The translations under genes and the position numbers were made by a program. The notes under the pieces are model-generated. The model was not told where the DNA came from and searched no databases. It saw only the letters and a program-made list of their open reading frames with translations. From positions 1 through 64,000 of the forward strand of contig CAWBKK010000004.1 of NCBI GenBank assembly GCA_963789355.1: DNA of 64,000 nucleotides, given 5' to 3'. This document shows, piece after piece, positions 34,111 to 42,727 of this stretch (positions are counted from its first letter, which is position 1; each line of letters begins with the position of its first letter). Origin of the DNA: Gaiellasilicea sp963789355 (GTDB lineage: Bacteria; Actinomycetota; Thermoleophilia; Gaiellales; Gaiellaceae).

Positions 34111-34503
34111 ATGCCCGACGGTCCCTCCGAAAATGGCGAACTTGCAGGGATTTCTACCGGCGGAGAGACCGACGTGGCGGCGCTGCTGGAGCAGCTGAGG
34201 CAGGAGGTGCGGCGCTCCGGGGCAGCTCCCGGCGAGGCGGGAGCAGCCGGGGACCGCAGCGCGGCGCGCGCGGAGGCAGAGCGGCTCTGGCCGGTGTCGG
34301 CCGATCGCAACCTGCGTCTTCGCCCGGGTGTCCGCGGCGGCGTCGGCACGCCCGCGAAGGCCGTTCTGCGCAAGCTGATGCGCTGGTACGTCGAGCCGGT
34401 CGCGTACGACCAGCGCTCCTTCAACGCGGCCGCCCTGCGGCTGATCGACGACCTCGAGGCGCGCGTTGCGCAGCTCGAGGCCGAGTTGAAGCAGCGGTCG
34501 TGA
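34111..34503 (+). CDS. Small conserved-looking hypothetical protein, C-terminal coiled coil
   Basis: A 130-residue soluble protein. The first 80 residues are polar and low-complexity (PDGPSENGELAGISTGGETD and others). The C-terminal part is more ordered: KLMRWYVEPVAYDQRSFNAAA followed by a heptad-like helix (LIDDLEARVAQLEAELKQR). The segment with WY-x-EP-V and FN-x-A resembles N-terminal extensions seen on some actinobacterial glycosyltransferases and methyltransferases, so it may be a scaffold or a membrane-associated helper of the following glycosyltransferases. That role is inferred. It has its own promoter and is followed by a hairpin. Confidence 0.65.
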   Translation: MPDGPSENGELAGISTGGETDVAALLEQLRQEVRRSGAAPGEAGAAGDRSAARAEAERLWPVSADRNLRLRPGVRGGVGTPAKAVLRKLMRWYVEPVAYDQRSFNAAALRLIDDLEARVAQLEAELKQRS

Positions 34504-34562
34504 GCTTGCTCACGCTCGTCAGCCTTTCGCGGAGCCCGGCTCTGCCGGGCGGGAGCGGAAGG
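34500..34562. terminator. Two hairpins in the gap after the 130-residue gene
   Basis: GTGAGC-TT-GCTCAC (34500-34513) is a perfect palindrome over the stop codon. A second, larger hairpin pairs CCTTTCGC (34523-34530) with GCGGAAGG (34555-34562) and CCCGGC (34535-34540) with GCCGGG (34544-34549) around a TCT loop. There is no U-tract. It may attenuate or terminate transcription before the seven-gene glycosyltransferase run, or stabilise the end of the message. Confidence 0.45.
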
Positions 34563-34573
34563 CGGCCACGGGC

Positions 34574-35599
34574 GTGAGAATCGCGGTCTGCGCGCCTCAG
34601 GTTCCGTTCGTCAGGGGCGGGGCCGAGATCATGGCGGACACGCTCGTCGACGAGTTGCGCGCGCGCGACCACGAAGCGGAGCTGGTCACCGTGCCGTTCA
34701 AGTGGTATCCCGGCACGCGCGTGCTCGACCAGGCCTTCCTCTGGCGCCTGCTCGACCTGACCGAGTCGGACGGGCGGCCGATCGACCTCGTGCTCGCGAC
34801 GAAGTTCCCCTCCTACGTCGTCCGCCATCCGAACAAGCGCGTCTGGGTGCTGCATCAGTTCCGCCAGGCCTACGACCTCGACCGAACCGACCTGGGGCAG
34901 TTCTCCGAAGAACCTGCGGACCGAGCGTTGCGGCGCTCGGTCCAGCGGCTGGACCGGGTCGCGCTCGGCGAGGCGAAGCTGCTCTTCGCGACGTCGCGCA
35001 ACGTGGCCGACCGGATCGAGCGCTCCACCGGGCTCGCGGCCGAGGTGCTGCCCCATCCGCCCCAAGAGCTCCCCTACCGAAACGACGGCTACGGCGACTT
35101 CGTCCTCTCCGTCGGGCGGCTCGACCGGGCCAAGCGGAACGACCTGCTGCTCGAGGCTGCGGCGCTCGACCCGGGGTTGCGGGTCGTGATCGCCGGCGAC
35201 GGCCCCGACCGCGACCGGCTCGAGTCGCTGGCCTCCGAGCGCGGGCTGAACGGCCGCGCCGAGTTCCCGGGCCGCGTCGACGAGGCGGAGCTCGCGTCGC
35301 TCTACGCCCGCTGCCTCGCCGTCTACTACGCCCCCGTCGACGAGGATTTCGGGATGGTCCCCTACGAGGCATTCCTCTCCGAGAAGCCGGTGCTGACGAC
35401 GACGGACGCAGGCGGGCCACTGGAGATCGTCACCGACGGCCGCACGGGCTATGTGACCGCGCCCGAGCCGGCCGAGCTCGCTCGCGCGGCCGGCCGTCTG
35501 CGCGAGCACCCCGATGAGGCGCGCGCCTACGGGCAGGCGGGCCGGGAGCTCGCCGCGCGCGTCACCTGGGACAGCTGCCTCGAGAGGCTGCTGGCGTGA
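34574..35599 (+). CDS. GT4 family glycosyltransferase
   Basis: A 341-residue GT-B enzyme opening VRIAVCAPQVPFVRGGAEI with the glycine-rich GT4 entry. It contains LATKFPSYVVRHPNKRVWVLHQ, LSVGRLDRAKRNDLLLEAA, IAGDGPDRDRLESLA and an EX7E-like region in EDFGMVPYEAFLSEKPVLT. It starts the tightest block of the locus: seven plus-strand genes to 42682, six glycosyltransferases and one GT-C protein, joined by 4- or 11-base overlaps. GTG at 34574 has no clear -10 nearby, so it may rely on read-through from the 34099 promoter. Confidence 0.87.
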   Translation: MRIAVCAPQVPFVRGGAEIMADTLVDELRARDHEAELVTVPFKWYPGTRVLDQAFLWRLLDLTESDGRPIDLVLATKFPSYVVRHPNKRVWVLHQFRQAYDLDRTDLGQFSEEPADRALRRSVQRLDRVALGEAKLLFATSRNVADRIERSTGLAAEVLPHPPQELPYRNDGYGDFVLSVGRLDRAKRNDLLLEAAALDPGLRVVIAGDGPDRDRLESLASERGLNGRAEFPGRVDEAELASLYARCLAVYYAPVDEDFGMVPYEAFLSEKPVLTTTDAGGPLEIVTDGRTGYVTAPEPAELARAAGRLREHPDEARAYGQAGRELAARVTWDSCLERLLA

Positions 35600-36829
35600 G
35601 GGTCGCCTACTACTCGCCGATGCCCCCGGAGCGCTCGGGGATCGCGGATTACAGCGCCCACCTGCTCCCGGCGCTGCGAGGAGCGGATCGACGTCGTCGT
35701 CGCGCAGCGGCGCCGGCGCGCGCCGAAGGCGGATCTGGCGCTCTACCACGTCGGCAACAACCCGGATGCTCACGGCTGGATCGTCGAGGCGCTGCGGAAG
35801 CGGCCAGGCGTCGTCGTCCTGCACGACTTCGTCCTCCACCACCTCGTCGCCGGGTTGACGATCGGCCGCCGCGACGGACACGGCTACCTCGACGCGATGG
35901 AGCGCGAGGGTGGGGTCGTCGCCCGCCTGCTCGCGCACGGGGTCCTCGACAAGCGGATTCCGCCGCTCTGGGAGAGCCGGCCCGAGGCGTACCACCTCGC
36001 CGGCGAGGTGCTCGACCTCGCGACCGGGCTGATCGTCCACTCCCGCCACGTCGAGGGGCGGACGCGAGCGGCCGGCTACGACGGCCCGGTCTGGCGGATC
36101 CCGCATCCCGCCTGGGAGCACGCCCCGGTCGAGCCGGCGCAGCTCGGCGGCGCGCCGCTGATCGGCTCGTTCGGGAACGTGAACGCGAGCAAGCGGATCC
36201 CGCAGCTGCTCGAGGCGTTCGCGCGGCTCCGCCGCGACCGGCCGGACGCGCGCCTGCTGCTCGTGGGCGCCGTCTCGCCCGGGTTCGACCTCGACCGCCG
36301 TCTGCAGCGGCTCGGCCTGTCCGATCAGGGCATCGTCCGGGAGCCGTACGTGGAGGAGGAGCGCCTCTGGGCGCTGATGACCGCCTGCGACGTCTGCGTC
36401 AACCTGCGCTCGCCGACCATGGGCGAGACTTCGGGGAGCGTCATCCGCCAGCTCTCGCTCGGCAAGCCGGTCGTCGTCAGCGACGTCGGCTGGTTCGCGG
36501 AGCTCCCGGACGAGGTCGCGCTGAAGGTTCCGGTCGATGAGCACGAAACGGAGACGCTCCACGCTGCGCTCGAGCTGCTGGCTCGCGACGAGCGCGCCCG
36601 CACGTCCATGTCGGCGGCGGGGCTCGAGCTCGTCCGCCGCGAGCACGACCTCGGGCGCGCCGCGGAGCTCTACGTCGCGGCGCTGGAGCAGGCCGCGGGC
36701 GGGGAGGCGGTTGCGAACGCCGTGCTCGGCGACATCGCGACGGCGGCCGCAGACGTCGGGATCGAGGCCGGCTCGCCCGAGGCCTCCGAGCTCGCGCGAC
36801 GCCTCGCCGAGGTGGAGATTGGTCGATAG
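35596..36829 (+). CDS. GT4 family glycosyltransferase, one apparent frameshift near 35675
   Basis: The first frame gives VRVAYYSPMPPERSGIADYS; the second, from about 35680 on, gives RIDVVVAQRRRRAPKADLALY, VVVLHDFVLHHLVAG, GTFGNVNASK-like GSFGNVNASKRIPQLLEAF and MGETSGSVIRQLSLGKPVVVS. Together they make one GT-B protein of about 411 residues. The interval is one base longer than a multiple of three, so a single extra base (or two missing) near 35671-35682 explains it. The flanking genes overlap by 4 and 11 bases as in an intact operon, so a sequencing error is likelier than real loss. TSGS takes the place of the usual EX7E area, which is seen in some GT4 members. Confidence 0.75.
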
Positions 36830-38864
36830 GTTGAGCCGCGTCCCGGTCTGGGCGTGGCTGACCGTCATCGTCGTCGGCTCGATCGCCTTCCACGCGTGGC
36901 TCGGGAGCCGGATGCCGGCGCCGTTCATCTTCACCGACGAGCTCCAGTATCAGGAGAACGCGCGCAGCCTCGCCGCCGGCGACGGGCTCAAGGTGCGGGA
37001 CGCGCCGTTCGGGATCGTCAGCGTGCTCTACCCGCTTCTCCTCGCCCCGGTCTACCTGAGCTTCGACTCGCTCCCGGACGCGTACGCCGCCTCGCGCACG
37101 ATCAACGCCGTCGTGATGTCGCTGGCGGCGATTCCCGCCTACCTGATCGCGAGACGGATGCTGCCGGCCGGGCTGTCGCTCCTGGCAGCCGTGTTCGCCG
37201 TTGCGCTTCCCTCGCTCGCCTACACCGGCACGCTCATGTCCGAGAACGCGTTCTATCCCGCGTTCCTGCTCGCTGCGTGGGCGTTGCTGCGGGCGCTGGA
37301 CGAGCCGACGCTGCGACGCCAGCTCGTGCTGCTCGCCGCGGCCGGCGTCGTCACGCTCGTCCGCGTCCAGGGCCTCGCCGTCGTCCTGGCGGCCCTGAGC
37401 GCGCCCCTGCTGCTCCGGCTCGTCGCCCGAAGGCCGTTGCGGCCGTGGGCGCCCCTGTTCGCCGTCGCGGTCGGCGGCGGCGTGCTCGTCCTGGCCGTCC
37501 AGCTTGCGCGGGGGTCGTCGGTCTCGAGCCTCTTCGGCGCGTACCAGGTCGTTGGCCAGGAGGACTACGACGTCGTCGAAGTGCTCAAGTTCAGCTTCTG
37601 GCACTTTGCCGAGCTGAGCCTGTACGTGGGCGTGATCCCACTGGCCGCGTTCCTCCTCCTCGCGGCACGCTTGCGGACGCTCGAGCCCCGTGTGCAGGCG
37701 CTCGTCGCTGCGACCACGGCACTCGGCGTCTGGACGCTGATCATGGTCGCCATCTTCGCCTCCAAGTTCGCAGGCGCGATCGTCGAGCGGAACATGTTCG
37801 CCGTCGTGCCTCTGCTCCTGATCGCCCTCCTCGTCTGGATCGACCGCGGCGCGCCGAGGCCCGCGGTGTCCGCAACTCTCGCGGCCGGGATCGCCGCCGT
37901 CGTCCCCGCCCTGATCCCGTACGACCGCTTCCTGCAGCTGAAGGTGCGCTCCGACACCCTGATGATCGTGCCGCTCTGGAACGTCCAGGACGAGGTCGGG
38001 TTGTCGCGGCTCAACGAGGTCGTGCTGCTCGGCGGCGCCGTGGCCGCCGCGATCTTCGTCCTCGTCCCGCGCCGCTACCTGTTGACGCTGCCGGCGTTCG
38101 TGCTCGTGTACTTCGCGCTCGCGATCCATCCGATCCACGCCGGCCCGCACGGGATGGAGCAGGCGGCCGCAGGCGCGCTCTACGAAGGGATCAGCAAGCA
38201 GCGGGACTGGATCGATCGCGCCGTGGGGGACGCCGACGTCGCCGTGCTCTACACCGGCTTGCCGCACCGCTTCACGGTCCTGCAGAACGAGTTCTTCAAT
38301 CGCTCCGTGGGGAGCGTGTACACGAGCGGCGGCCCGATGGACGGCGGCCTGCCCGAGACGCCCGTGCTCGTGGACGAGCAGACCGGTGAGGTGCGCCGGA
38401 GCAACGGCGGCACGGTCGTCCGTGCGCGCTACGCGCTCACCGACGGCTCCGTCTCGCTCGACGGAGAGCCGGTCGCCGTCGACGAACGCCTGGGGCTGAC
38501 GCTGTATCGCACGAACGGCGCTCTGATCTCGACGACCCGAGTCACCGGCGTCTACAACGATCAGTGGTCGGGGCCCGAGGTGGGCTACGAGCGCATGCGG
38601 TGTCGCGGGGGCACGTTGAGGGTGACGGTCGAAGGCGACCCGGGTCTCTCCGAGAAGCCGCAGACCGTCGTCGCAACCGGGGGCAGCCGCCGTGTCGTCG
38701 CCGTCGTCCCGCCGCGCGAGCTCGTGACGCTCGTCGTCCCGCTCGAGCCGCGCGCGGGAGTCTGCTCCGTTCGCTTCGTGGTCTCGCCGACGAAGGTTCC
38801 GGGGCCACAGGACATGCGGGAGCTCGGCACCCACTTCCGCGCCTTCGAGTACGACGCGCCGTGA
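36819..38864 (+). CDS. GT-C-like membrane glycosyltransferase with extracytoplasmic C-terminal domain
   Basis: A 681-residue protein. About eleven hydrophobic helices (first half and up to about residue 430) follow a first loop with FIFTDELQYQENARSLAAG, whose Asp-Glu pair is the GT-C catalytic-type motif. A C-terminal region of about 230 residues is soluble and carries two cysteines (RMRCRGG and AGVCSVRF) that could form a disulphide outside the membrane. It should use polyprenyl-phosphate sugars. It is a paralogue of the minus-strand protein at 42728. TTG at 36819 overlaps the upstream gene by 11 bases; a TTG at 36831 is the alternative. Confidence 0.75.
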   Translation: MVDRLSRVPVWAWLTVIVVGSIAFHAWLGSRMPAPFIFTDELQYQENARSLAAGDGLKVRDAPFGIVSVLYPLLLAPVYLSFDSLPDAYAASRTINAVVMSLAAIPAYLIARRMLPAGLSLLAAVFAVALPSLAYTGTLMSENAFYPAFLLAAWALLRALDEPTLRRQLVLLAAAGVVTLVRVQGLAVVLAALSAPLLLRLVARRPLRPWAPLFAVAVGGGVLVLAVQLARGSSVSSLFGAYQVVGQEDYDVVEVLKFSFWHFAELSLYVGVIPLAAFLLLAARLRTLEPRVQALVAATTALGVWTLIMVAIFASKFAGAIVERNMFAVVPLLLIALLVWIDRGAPRPAVSATLAAGIAAVVPALIPYDRFLQLKVRSDTLMIVPLWNVQDEVGLSRLNEVVLLGGAVAAAIFVLVPRRYLLTLPAFVLVYFALAIHPIHAGPHGMEQAAAGALYEGISKQRDWIDRAVGDADVAVLYTGLPHRFTVLQNEFFNRSVGSVYTSGGPMDGGLPETPVLVDEQTGEVRRSNGGTVVRARYALTDGSVSLDGEPVAVDERLGLTLYRTNGALISTTRVTGVYNDQWSGPEVGYERMRCRGGTLRVTVEGDPGLSEKPQTVVATGGSRRVVAVVPPRELVTLVVPLEPRAGVCSVRFVVSPTKVPGPQDMRELGTHFRAFEYDAP

Positions 38865-39934
38865 GAATTGTCTATGACGTCAGCCCGCTGTCGCATCCGC
38901 TCACCGGGGTCGGCAACTACGTCCGCGGCTCCCTCGCCGGGCTGGTCGAGGCTGCGGGCGGCGAGCACGAGATCGTCGCGTTCGCGCCGACGAGCCCGGC
39001 CGGCCGGAAGGCGATCCCGCACGCGCTCGACGGGCTCGACGTCGAGCTGCGGCTCGTGGCGCTGCCGTTCTCGCAGCGCTGGCGCGACGCCTGGAGCCGG
39101 TTCGGCCGGCCGTCGCTCGAGCGCTTCCTCGGCGACTTCGACGTCTTCCACTACTCGGACTGGATGTACCCGCCACAGGCCGGCGGCGTCCGCGCGACGA
39201 CCGTGCACGACCTCGTGCCGCTGCGCTTTCCGGAGTGGGTGACGCCGAAGACGGCCGAGATGCACGGCGCCAAGTACGCGGACACCGCGCGGACGGCCGA
39301 CCTCGTCTTCGTCAACTCCGAGTACACGGGCCGCGACGTCGTCGAGCGGCTCGGCGTCGGCCCGGAGCGCGTGAGGGTCGCGTACCCGGGCGTGAAGGGG
39401 GCGTTCCGGCCCGACGGCGAGCGGGCCGACCTCGGCAGGCCGTACCTCCTCACGGTGGCGACGCTCGAGCCGCGCAAGAACCTGGAGACGCTCGTTGCCG
39501 CGCACGGCCTGCTCGGCGACGACACCCTGCTCGCGGTCGCCGGCGGCAGCGGCTGGGGCGACCAGCCGGAGCTCCGCGGGGCGAACGTCGTCCGGCTCGG
39601 CTTCGTCTCCGACGACGAGCTCGCGCGGCTCTACCGCGGTGCTGCGGTCGCCGTCTACCCGTCGCGCTTCGAGGGCTTCGGGATGCCGATCACCGAGGCG
39701 ATGGCGTGCGGCGTGCCGGTGGTCGCGTCGGCGCACCCGTCCATGGACGAGGCAGCCGGCCACGCGGCCGTGCGCGCCGACCCGGACGATCCCACAGCGA
39801 TCGCGGCCGCGATCCGGGAAGCGCATGCGCGCCGCGACGAGCTCGTTCCCGCCGGCCTCGAGCACGCATCCCGATTCACCTGGCGCGCGACCGGCGAGGC
39901 GTTCCTGGCCGGCTATGAAGAGGCAGCGCGATGA
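38861..39934 (+). CDS. GT4 family glycosyltransferase
   Basis: A 357-residue GT-B enzyme: VRIVYDVSPLSHPLTGVGNYVR at the start, FHYSDWMYPPQAGGVRATTVHD in the acceptor half, and LLTVATLEPRKNLETLVAAH plus the EX7E motif in FEGFGMPITEAMACG in the donor half. It belongs to the WbaZ/mannosyl-rhamnosyl-like group with VHDLVPLRFPEW. GTG at 38861 overlaps the GT-C stop by 4 bases. It and the next two proteins share this layout and look like tandem duplicates that diverged in the acceptor half. Confidence 0.88.
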   Translation: MRIVYDVSPLSHPLTGVGNYVRGSLAGLVEAAGGEHEIVAFAPTSPAGRKAIPHALDGLDVELRLVALPFSQRWRDAWSRFGRPSLERFLGDFDVFHYSDWMYPPQAGGVRATTVHDLVPLRFPEWVTPKTAEMHGAKYADTARTADLVFVNSEYTGRDVVERLGVGPERVRVAYPGVKGAFRPDGERADLGRPYLLTVATLEPRKNLETLVAAHGLLGDDTLLAVAGGSGWGDQPELRGANVVRLGFVSDDELARLYRGAAVAVYPSRFEGFGMPITEAMACGVPVVASAHPSMDEAAGHAAVRADPDDPTAIAAAIREAHARRDELVPAGLEHASRFTWRATGEAFLAGYEEAAR

Positions 39935-40902
39935 TCGCCGCCGCCGTCGACGTCTCCCCGCTCGTGCAGACCCGCGCCGGAACGGCCCGCCACGTCCGTG
40001 GCCTGCTCGGAGCGCTCGCCGGGCGGGAGGGAATCCAGTTGACGCCGCGCTCGTTCGGTGGCACCGGCAAGGCGGCGTCGCTCGCCCGAGACACCTGGTG
40101 GTACTACGCCGGCCTGCCGCGGTCGGCCCGCGGCCTCGACCTGCTCCACTGCACCACCTTCCGTGGGCCGTTGCGAGCTGCCGTGCCGTTCGCGATCACG
40201 CTCCACGATCTCGCCCTCGTCCGGCATCCGGAGCTCTTCCCGCGCTGGCATCGTCTCTCGGGCCGCGCCGGGATCGGCCCCGTCGCCCGGGCGGCCGACC
40301 ACGTCTTCGCCGTCTCCGAGTTCACGAAGCGCGAGGCGGTCGAGCTGCTCGGCGTCGCGGAGGAGCGCGTGAACGTGATCGGGAACGCGGTCGAGCCCGT
40401 GTTCACGGCCGACGGCCCGGCGACCGAGGGAGACTACGTGCTCGCCGTCGCCACGCTCGAACCGCGCAAGAACCTCAGCCGGATCGCCGCGGCGGCTGCG
40501 GCGGCCGGGACCGAGTTGCGCGTCGTGGGCGCGCCGGGCTGGGGAGGCGTCCGCACACCCGGCTGGGTCGGCGAGGTCTCCGACGACGAGCTCGCGGCGC
40601 TCTACCGCGGCGCCCGCGCGCTCGTCTTCCCGTCGCTCTACGAGGGCTTCGGAATCCCGGTGCTCGAGGCGATGGCGTGCGGAACACCGGTCGTCACGAG
40701 CCTTGGGGGTGCGACCGAGGAGGTTGCCGGCGGCGCCGCCGTGCTCGTCGACCCGCTCGACGTTGCGGCGATCGCAACCGGGATCGGCGAAGCAGCGGCG
40801 CGGCGCGACGAGCTGCGTGAACTGGGGCTCGTGCGGGCGCGGGCCTTCTCCTGGACGTCGGTCGCCGACGCGGTCGAGCGGGTCTGGCGGGAGCTCGCAT
40901 GA
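39931..40902 (+). CDS. GT4 family glycosyltransferase
   Basis: A 323-residue GT-B enzyme, slightly short for the family. It has AAAVDVSPLVQTRAGTARHVR, LLHCTTFRGPLRAAVPFAITLHD and FAVSEFTKREAVELLGVA in the acceptor half, then VLAVATLEPRKNLSRIAAAA and the EX7E motif in YEGFGIPVLEAMACG. The TLEPRKN string is shared with the preceding gene, supporting a duplication. ATG at 39931 overlaps the upstream stop by 4 bases, and its own stop overlaps the next start likewise. Confidence 0.88.
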   Translation: MIAAAVDVSPLVQTRAGTARHVRGLLGALAGREGIQLTPRSFGGTGKAASLARDTWWYYAGLPRSARGLDLLHCTTFRGPLRAAVPFAITLHDLALVRHPELFPRWHRLSGRAGIGPVARAADHVFAVSEFTKREAVELLGVAEERVNVIGNAVEPVFTADGPATEGDYVLAVATLEPRKNLSRIAAAAAAAGTELRVVGAPGWGGVRTPGWVGEVSDDELAALYRGARALVFPSLYEGFGIPVLEAMACGTPVVTSLGGATEEVAGGAAVLVDPLDVAAIATGIGEAAARRDELRELGLVRARAFSWTSVADAVERVWRELA

Positions 40903-41921
40903 ATCCGCTCGTCGTCGTCGACGCCGACGTGCTCGGTCGGCAGCGGACGGGCGACGAGACCTACGTGCTCAACCTCCTGCGCGAGCTGGCGCCGATCGCT
41001 CCCGCTGCCGGCCTGCGCATCGCCGCGGTGACCCGGCGTCCAGAACTCGTTCCCGACGGAGTCGAGGCGGTGAAGCTCGAGACGCCCTCGCAGGAGCTGC
41101 GGCTGACGCTGATGCTGCCGCGCCTCCTCCGCGGCCTCGGCGCCGCGCTGGGGCACTTCCAGTACGCGCTGCCGCTCCTGCTGCCGTGCCCCGCCGTCGT
41201 GACCATCCACGACCTCTCGTTCGAGCGTGAGCCTTCCCTGATGAGCCGGAAGGATCGCCTCGTCTTTCGCAGGGTCGTCCCGCGCGCGGCGCGGAAGGCG
41301 GTTCGCGTGCTCACGGTCTCGGAGCGCACGCGCAGTGATCTCCGTGAGCTCTACGACGTTCCGGACGAGAAGATCGTCGTGACGCCGAACGGCGTCGATC
41401 CCGCCTTCACGCCAGGTAACAGTCTGTTGCTGGGCGAGTATGTGCTCGTCGTCGGGGCAGTGCAGGAGCGGAAGAACCCGCTCGCGGCGCTCGCCGCCGC
41501 AGAGGCTGCCGGGCTGCCGCTGGTCGTCGCGGGCCCGGCCAAGGACGAGGCGCTCGCGCGCGAGCTCGAACGGCGTGGCGCGCGCGTCACCGGCTACGTC
41601 GAGCAGGAGGAGCTCGTCCGGCTCTATCGAGGGGCCGCGTGCCTCGTGCAGCCGTCGCGTTACGAGGGCTTCGGCCTGCCGGTACTGGAGGCGATGGCCT
41701 GCGGGACGCCCGTCGTCGCCGTACCGGAGCCGGCGCTGCAGGAAGTCGCCGGCGATGCCGCGATCTGGGCCGAGGAGCGCGAGCTCGGCGACGGAATTCG
41801 CCGCGCTGTCGCCGAGCGCGAGCGCTTCGTGGCGGCCGGCCTCCAGCGGGCAAAACTCTTCTCCTGGGCGGAGACGGCCAAGCGGACGCTCGCGGTCTAC
41901 CGGGAGGCGCTCGGCCGGTGA
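40899..41921 (+). CDS. GT4 family glycosyltransferase
   Basis: A 340-residue GT-B enzyme. It begins MNPLVVVDADVLGRQRTGDET and contains VVTIHDLSFEREPSLMSRKDR, VLTVSERTRSDLRELYDVPD and IVVTPNGVDPAFTPG in the acceptor half, VVGAVQERKNPLAALAAA in the donor half, and the EX7E motif in YEGFGLPVLEAMACG. It is the third of the related trio. It would add one sugar in the assembly of the same repeat unit; the order of action is unknown. Confidence 0.88.
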   Translation: MNPLVVVDADVLGRQRTGDETYVLNLLRELAPIAPAAGLRIAAVTRRPELVPDGVEAVKLETPSQELRLTLMLPRLLRGLGAALGHFQYALPLLLPCPAVVTIHDLSFEREPSLMSRKDRLVFRRVVPRAARKAVRVLTVSERTRSDLRELYDVPDEKIVVTPNGVDPAFTPGNSLLLGEYVLVVGAVQERKNPLAALAAAEAAGLPLVVAGPAKDEALARELERRGARVTGYVEQEELVRLYRGAACLVQPSRYEGFGLPVLEAMACGTPVVAVPEPALQEVAGDAAIWAEERELGDGIRRAVAERERFVAAGLQRAKLFSWAETAKRTLAVYREALGR

Positions 41922-42682
41922 GGGTCTCCGCAGTCGTCGTCTCGCACGGCCACGCCCGTGAGCTCGAGCACTCCCTGCCGGCGCTGGCGGCGCAGGTGGA
42001 CGAGGTGGTCGTGATCGCGAACGTGCCCGGCAGCGTCGGCAGCGTGAGCACCGGCGCCCGCGTGATCGAGAACGAGCGACCGCTCTCGTTCGCAGCCAAC
42101 ATCAACCGCGGCGTCGCCGCGACCTCGGGCGACTACGTCGTGGTCTCGAACCCGGACGCCTACCCCGAGCAGGATGCGGTCGCGGAGCTGGCGCGCTTCG
42201 CGGATGCTCATCCCCGGGCTGGTCTTGTCGGCCCGCTCGTGCTCTGGCCGGACGGCACCTGGCAGCCGAGCCTGCGCCGCTTCCCGACGGTGCTCGGGAC
42301 GATCTGGCGCCGGACGCCGCTGCGGCTCCTCCGCGATCCCTATCGCCATCAGGTCTCCCACTACGGGATGCGTCCGGCCGCGCCGGTGCAGGGCGACTGG
42401 CTGCTCGGTGGCGCGTGCCTGCTGATGCGCCGCGCGATGCTCGACGAGCTCGGCGGCTGGGACGCGGGCTTCCGCCACTACGTCGAGGACATCGACATCG
42501 CCTACCGGGCGGCGCAGGCGGGCTGGGAGCGCTGGCTCGTGCCCGCGGCGGTCGCGCGCCACGACTACGCGGCTGTTGTCGACAAGCGCTTCCTCGACCG
42601 GCACACGCTCTGGCACGCCCGTGGGATGGCCCGCTTCCTGCGCAAGCACCGTCTCTATCTGCCGAGGCGCTGGCGGGGCTGA
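41918..42682 (+). CDS. GT2 family glycosyltransferase (rhamnosyltransferase-like)
   Basis: A 254-residue GT-A enzyme: VRVSAVVVSHGHARELEHSL, then FAANINRGVAATSGDYVVVSNPD with the metal-binding SNPDAYPE, GDWLLGGACLLMRRAMLDELGG, and the acceptor-side YVEDIDIAYRAAQAGW. This is the same subgroup as the protein at 30619 but with SNPD in place of NNDA. It is the last gene of the seven-gene block. Its final codons and stop lie inside a 16-bp perfect inverted repeat. Confidence 0.87.
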   Translation: MRVSAVVVSHGHARELEHSLPALAAQVDEVVVIANVPGSVGSVSTGARVIENERPLSFAANINRGVAATSGDYVVVSNPDAYPEQDAVAELARFADAHPRAGLVGPLVLWPDGTWQPSLRRFPTVLGTIWRRTPLRLLRDPYRHQVSHYGMRPAAPVQGDWLLGGACLLMRRAMLDELGGWDAGFRHYVEDIDIAYRAAQAGWERWLVPAAVARHDYAAVVDKRFLDRHTLWHARGMARFLRKHRLYLPRRWRG

Positions 42683-42699
42683 GCCGCCAGCGCCTCGGC
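42661..42699. terminator. Bidirectional hairpin terminator between convergent genes
   Basis: GCCGAGGCGCTGGCGG (42661-42676) and CCGCCAGCGCCTCGGC (42684-42699) are perfect 16-bp arms around a 7-base loop that holds the TGA stop of the GT2 gene. It sits between convergent transcription units and has no U-tract on either side. It is the strongest simple hairpin in the window. Confidence 0.7.
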
Positions 42700-42727
42700 C
42701 CAGACGTGGGCGCCTGCTCGCGCTTCG

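Noticed and set aside
34421..36934. 837-codon open frame on the minus strand opposite two glycosyltransferase genes
   Set aside because: Low-complexity Arg/Leu/Val/Asp composition, no domain; the plus strand carries clear GT4 motifs.
36477..38834. 785-codon minus-strand frame opposite the GT-C gene
   Set aside because: Asp/Arg/His/Gln-rich antisense translation of membrane helices; no plausible start or motif.
34574..42682. Phase-variable tract in the glycosyltransferase block
   Set aside because: The one frameshift near 35675 lies in mixed sequence, not in a homopolymer or short tandem repeat.
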